From Microbacterium testaceum StLB037 (GTDB lineage: Bacteria > Actinomycetota > Actinomycetes > Actinomycetales > Microbacteriaceae), in NCBI RefSeq assembly GCF_000202635.1, contig NC_015125.1, positions 2,294,001 to 2,358,000 on the forward strand: a stretch of DNA of 64,000 bases, read 5' to 3'. The translations under genes and the position numbers were made by a program. Below are positions 60,704 to 64,000 of the stretch, piece by piece. The notes below the pieces were generated by a model, which saw only the letters and a program-made list of their open reading frames with translations, did not search any database and had not been told where the DNA came from. Within the stretch, counting starts at the first letter, position 1. Each line of letters begins with the position of its first letter.

Positions 60704-61833
60704 CACGACACCGCCGGCGCGCGCCGCGCGGCGACCGGTTGGGCGACATGCGACAGCACGCGTTCGACCTCGCGGTAGCGCTGCGCGAGCGAGTGCTGAC
60801 GCACGGCCGCCCGTCGCGTCCACACGCGCGTCAAAGGTTCGCGGGTTCCTTGCGCGGCGAGTTCGGCTGCGGCCTTTCCGAGCGCGACGACATCGCCCGG
60901 CATCACGGTCGCCGATCCCGGCATCCCGGCGAGCACCTCCGACACCCCGCCGATGTCGAAGGCGGCCACGGGCGTGCCGGTCGCGAGCGCTTCGGCGATC
61001 ACCAGCCCGAACGGCTCCTCCCACATGGGCGTGACGAGCGCGACGGCGGACGAGCCGACGAGACGGCACAGGTCGGGTTGACGCAGCGGTCCGACGTACC
61101 GCGCGTGCGGGCCGAGCCGGGGGACGACCTCCTGCTCGAAGTAGTCGACGTCGCCGATCCGCCCGGCCAGCACGATGTGGGCGCCGACCGCACGCGCGGC
61201 CTCGATGGCCAGGTGAGGGGCCTTTTCCGGCACAACCCGTCCCGACCACACCCACGACGTTCCGCCCTCGCCGCGCGTCCACTGGTCGGTGTCTATGCCA
61301 TTGGGGAAGACGAACGCGTCGACCCCCTCGACCGACCAGGCGCGGGCGGTCGCCTGACTCACGGCCACGAAGCGGTGCGGGCTGTCGCGGACCTCCGCGG
61401 CGGCCTCGAGCAGGGGCTCGAGCGGCGGGGTGTGAAGGGTTGTGATCACCGGGATGTCGGCTTCGTCGCTCCACCGGATGGGGGCCGGATGCAGGCTGTG
61501 GTTGTCGACGACGTCGAACAGGTGCCGGTCGGCGATGAGCCGCTGCCGCGCGGCGTCGAAGGCGGCGTCCACGGCCCGGGCGTACCCGAGCGGATAGTCC
61601 GTGTCGGACGACTCCTCCGGCCGCGTCCACTCGGGCGTCGGCAGGCGGAATTCGGGGGTCTCCCCGAGGAAGTCGGAGCCCTCCGCCGCGCACAGCGTGA
61701 CCTCGTGACCGCGCGCCCGGAGCCAGCGCACGCGGTCCCACACGGTGGCCTCGAGCCCGCCCGCGTGCGGCTGCCGCAGCGGATAGCGCGAGGGCGCGAC
61801 GACCAGCACGCGAAGGGGTCGCGACGCCCGCAT
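60700..61833 (-). CDS. GT4-family glycosyltransferase
   Basis: A 377-residue GT-B retaining enzyme. RYPLRQPHAGGLEATVWDRVRWLRARGHEVTL is the glycine-rich N-terminal loop, FVFPNGIDTDQW and SGRVVPEKAPHLAIEA the linker region, and MWEEPFGLVIAEALATGTPVAAFDIGGVSEVL the E-x7-E donor-binding motif. ATG 61833 overlaps the preceding stop (ATGA). It forms part of a surface-glycan gene set. Confidence 0.9.
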   Translation of the reverse strand: MRASRPLRVLVVAPSRYPLRQPHAGGLEATVWDRVRWLRARGHEVTLCAAEGSDFLGETPEFRLPTPEWTRPEESSDTDYPLGYARAVDAAFDAARQRLIADRHLFDVVDNHSLHPAPIRWSDEADIPVITTLHTPPLEPLLEAAAEVRDSPHRFVAVSQATARAWSVEGVDAFVFPNGIDTDQWTRGEGGTSWVWSGRVVPEKAPHLAIEAARAVGAHIVLAGRIGDVDYFEQEVVPRLGPHARYVGPLRQPDLCRLVGSSAVALVTPMWEEPFGLVIAEALATGTPVAAFDIGGVSEVLAGMPGSATVMPGDVVALGKAAAELAAQGTREPLTRVWTRRAAVRQHSLAQRYREVERVLSHVAQPVAARRAPAVSW

Positions 61834-62924
61834 CACGCGGCGGCCGCCGTCCGCAGGGCCCGACGATAGACGCGCAGGTGGGCGTCGCGCACGGCGTCGC
61901 GCTCGGCGGAGCGGTCCGCGCGGCGCCGCGCGACCTCCTCGGCCCGCCGCGGCGAGCCGGGTGTCGACCACGCCGGAGCCGTGGCATCCGTGATCGCGCG
62001 GGCGAGTGCGATCGGATCCCCCACCGCGAACGCGTGGAAATCCCGGGGGTGCTGCGCCGCGATGTGGCCGACGCGCGTGCCGATCACGGGCACGGCGAGG
62101 TCGAAGCAGAGCTCGGCCCACCCCGATTGCGTGCCATGCCGGTACGGCAGGAGGCACGCGTCGAGGTCGGACAGCCACCTCTCCAGCTCGTCGTCGTCCA
62201 TGCGGCTTCCGCGTTCGATCGTCACGCCGTCCGCGTCTGCGGCGAGAAGACCGATGGATGCCGCCGCCTCCGCGTCGCGGACCCGCTCGTTCATCCGCAC
62301 GACGGCCTCGACCCGCGCACCCTCGGCACGGAGGTCCGCGACGGCGCGCACGAGGGTCGCGACGGTGCCGACCCCGTCGATGTTGGGTCGGAGATCGCGG
62401 AGGTGCACGCCCACCCGCGTCGTCGCGTGCGGGGTTCCGACCGGTGAGGTCGCGGACGCGAGGAGCGTGGGATGGGGGATGACGGTCGTGGAGCGGCCGT
62501 ACTCCCGCCGCACCTCGGCGTCGGCGGAATCGGTGAGGGTGATGAGCTCGGCGGCAGCGGCGGTCAGCACGGCCAGCGCGGCACGGTGCTCCTCCTGCGA
62601 CGAGAGCTGAGGGTTCTCCAGATCGTGCACGGTGTAGACGAGCGGACGCTTCAGCCGTCGCAACGTCGCCACGGTCTCCCCCAGCTCCTCGGGGCTGTAC
62701 GACTCCATCCCGAAGTGCAGGTGCACGAGGTCGAACTCCGCCGCGTGGGCGTCGAGCCACGCGGGCAGCAGCGCCTGCGGCGGCCACCACTGGCCCTCCG
62801 GTGCGCCCGGCACCGGGGGATCGCCGAGCAGGCGTACCGCGCGGGGATCGGCGACGGCGGCGACGTACGGATGCGCCGACGGCACCGCGGCAACGCGGAG
62901 CGGGGGGATGGTGGGGACGTCGAT
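61833..62924 (-). CDS. GT4-like glycosyltransferase, start codon uncertain (possible ATC start)
   Basis: A GT-B protein of about 363 residues: VAAVPSAHPYV as the first beta-strand, FDLVHLHFGMESYSPEE, LVYTVHDLENPQ, TTVIPHPTL, VHLRDLRPNIDG, LDACLLPYRHGTQSGWAELCFDLAVPVIGTRVG. The acceptor loop is short and the E-x7-E motif is atypical. The start is unclear. A perfect ribosome site (GAGGAGGAG, 62930-62938) is followed at the right distance by ATC (62924), not a standard start. The next in-frame GTG (62885) would remove the first strand, and an upstream GTG (63035) would overlap the divergent gene's leader. First gene of the four-gene operon. Confidence 0.8.
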   Translation of the reverse strand: MDVPTIPPLRVAAVPSAHPYVAAVADPRAVRLLGDPPVPGAPEGQWWPPQALLPAWLDAHAAEFDLVHLHFGMESYSPEELGETVATLRRLKRPLVYTVHDLENPQLSSQEEHRAALAVLTAAAAELITLTDSADAEVRREYGRSTTVIPHPTLLASATSPVGTPHATTRVGVHLRDLRPNIDGVGTVATLVRAVADLRAEGARVEAVVRMNERVRDAEAAASIGLLAADADGVTIERGSRMDDDELERWLSDLDACLLPYRHGTQSGWAELCFDLAVPVIGTRVGHIAAQHPRDFHAFAVGDPIALARAITDATAPAWSTPGSPRRAEEVARRRADRSAERDAVRDAHLRVYRRALRTAAAA

Positions 62925-63038
62925 TCTTTCTCCTCCTCGTGCAGCGGGCTTCGTCGGTGCGCGTACCGCATCGACGGAGACATCGCAATGCAACGGGGCG
63001 GTTGGGACGACGACGGCACCGACGGATACGTTCACATC

Positions 63039-63977
63039 ATGAGCGGCGGCGAGGGCGGGGCAACGAGCCTTGCGGATCATGACGACCCGGTGCTAGCGCG
63101 CCGACGCCACTACGCCGAGTTCTTCGGAGAGGCGCCGCTGCCGGCACGGTTCGGGGTGGTCGTCGGCAATTGCCAGGCCGAGTCGCTGCGTCTGGTCATC
63201 GCCTCCGACGCCCTGCCCGCCATCCGCATCCCGGCCGTTCACGAGCTGACGGCGACCGAGACCACGCGCCTGCACGAGGTCCTCGCGCGCGCCTCGTTCC
63301 TCGTCGCGCAACCCGTCCGCGACGACTACCGGGGGCTCCCGCTCGGGACGGCGCAATTGCGCGCATCGCTCCCGTCCGAGGCGCGCGTCGTCCTCGTCCC
63401 CTCGATCCGCTACGCCGGTCTGCACCCCTTCCAGGTCGTCCTGCGCCTCCCCGGCTTCGAGCTCGACCCGCCTCTCGTCGCCTATCACGACGTGCGGCTC
63501 CTGGCCGAGGCGGCGGGACTCCCGATCGCCCGAACGCTGCCGCCGGAGTCGGTACGGGAGGTCGCCGCCGAGTCGGTCGCCGAGCTGCGCCGCCGGGAGG
63601 GGCTCGGGCTCGACGTCGTGGCATCCGACCTGTTCTCTCCCGTCGTCGCCGACCTCGCCCGCACCGTCAACCACCCCGGGAATGCCGTGTTCCTCCCCCT
63701 CGGCGAGCGGCTCGTCGCCGCCCTCGGCGCTCCCGGCCGTGCGGTCGACCCGGGTCGACCGATCCTCGCCGGCGTCCGCGCCCCGCTCGAGGAGTGGGTC
63801 GTCGACGCCTGGAGCCTGGATGCCGAGCCCCAGCCCGACTGGATCGTCGGGGGCGAACCCCTCGCCGCCGAGACCGTCGCCGAGGCCCACCGCGCCTGGT
63901 ACGCCGAGCGTCCTGATTTCGTCGCCGCGGCGGTCACGCGGGTCGCTCCGCTCCTGCACCGGTGGCGGGCGGCATGA
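63039..63977 (+). CDS. WcbI-like polysaccharide biosynthesis putative acetyltransferase
   Basis: A 312-residue protein with the WcbI-family hallmark FGVVVGNCQAESLRLVI (GNCQA) near residue 42, then FLVAQPVRDDYRGLPLGT, VLVPSIRYAGLHPFQV and PPLVAYHDVRLLAEA. WcbI of Burkholderia binds CoA and is needed for capsule assembly. It is divergent from the glycosyltransferase operon, supporting a role in the same surface glycan. ATG 63039 marks the family-length product, though the ribosome site is weak. The stop overlaps a following ATG (ATGA at 63974). Confidence 0.83.
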   Translation: MSGGEGGATSLADHDDPVLARRRHYAEFFGEAPLPARFGVVVGNCQAESLRLVIASDALPAIRIPAVHELTATETTRLHEVLARASFLVAQPVRDDYRGLPLGTAQLRASLPSEARVVLVPSIRYAGLHPFQVVLRLPGFELDPPLVAYHDVRLLAEAAGLPIARTLPPESVREVAAESVAELRRREGLGLDVVASDLFSPVVADLARTVNHPGNAVFLPLGERLVAALGAPGRAVDPGRPILAGVRAPLEEWVVDAWSLDAEPQPDWIVGGEPLAAETVAEAHRAWYAERPDFVAAAVTRVAPLLHRWRAA

Positions 63978-64000
63978 CGACCGCGCGCGCTTCGACCCCG
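63974..64000 (+). CDS. Start of a coupled downstream gene, cut by window edge
   Basis: ATG 63974 overlaps the WcbI-like stop (ATGA) and opens a frame MTTARASTP to the end of the window. Such ATGA overlaps are the rule in this region. Nine codons do not allow identification. Confidence 0.4.

Overview
The window is high-GC actinobacterial DNA, most likely Microbacterium or a close Microbacteriaceae relative. This is inferred from the very GC-rich third codon positions, frequent GTG starts, actinobacterial gene families (LCP, Lsr2, PrsW, VanAB with a PadR regulator, many LacI/ABC sugar operons) and a strongly over-represented heptamer GGATGCC/GGCATCC. No species can be named from the sequence alone.

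Layout. 1-2161: the end of a YefM/RelE-type toxin-antitoxin pair, an LCP cell-wall ligase and tRNA-Ser(GCT). 2165-7792: a lower-GC island beside that tRNA. It starts with two gene remnants that meet end to end (the C-terminus of a large serine integrase and the C-terminal half of lsr2). It then carries three unfamiliar genes: a large protein ending in a HEPN-like RNxxxHG motif, a divergent protein with a PD-(D/E)xK nuclease domain, and a third with a PD...EAR variant of that motif. This is the best candidate for an undescribed defence system. 7793-14549: a non-coding gap, a secreted beta-helix protein with two ricin-type lectin domains, CPBP and PrsW membrane proteases and a DUF808 protein.

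14570-22428: an aromatic catabolism locus. CoA ligase, MaoC hydratase, amidohydrolase, SDR and MarR repressor match the p-hydroxycinnamate (Cou) pathway of Rhodococcus. They sit next to vanA/vanB and a PadR (VanR-like) repressor, so ferulate could be taken through vanillate to protocatechuate from one locus. A flavin reductase follows.

22573-38194: two sugar regulons. The first is a YtfQRT-YjfF-type (galactofuranose-like) ABC transporter with a second, extra ATPase and a LacI regulator. The second is a LacI-controlled CUT1 transporter with a GH63/MGH1-like and a GH31 glycosidase. Each is followed by a copy of the same 70-bp palindromic repeat. 38376-42323: a CitMHS carboxylate transporter divergent from a CitA/CitB-like two-component system, followed by a cluster of hairpin repeats.

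42630-58731: a GH13 amylase-like enzyme, a NarL-type two-component system, a ROK regulator divergent from a CUT1 transporter plus GH13 alpha-glucosidase, and a LacI regulator divergent from another CUT1 transporter with a five-bladed beta-propeller glycosidase (GH32/43/68-like) and a serine hydrolase. Convergent gene ends carry a perfect 21-bp inverted repeat and a 15-bp tandem repeat. 58890-64000: four translationally coupled glycosyltransferase genes divergent from a WcbI-like gene, probably surface-glycan biosynthesis that continues past the window edge.

Overall the region is devoted mainly to uptake and degradation of plant-derived sugars and phenolics, with predicted operators at most of the regulator-transporter boundaries.
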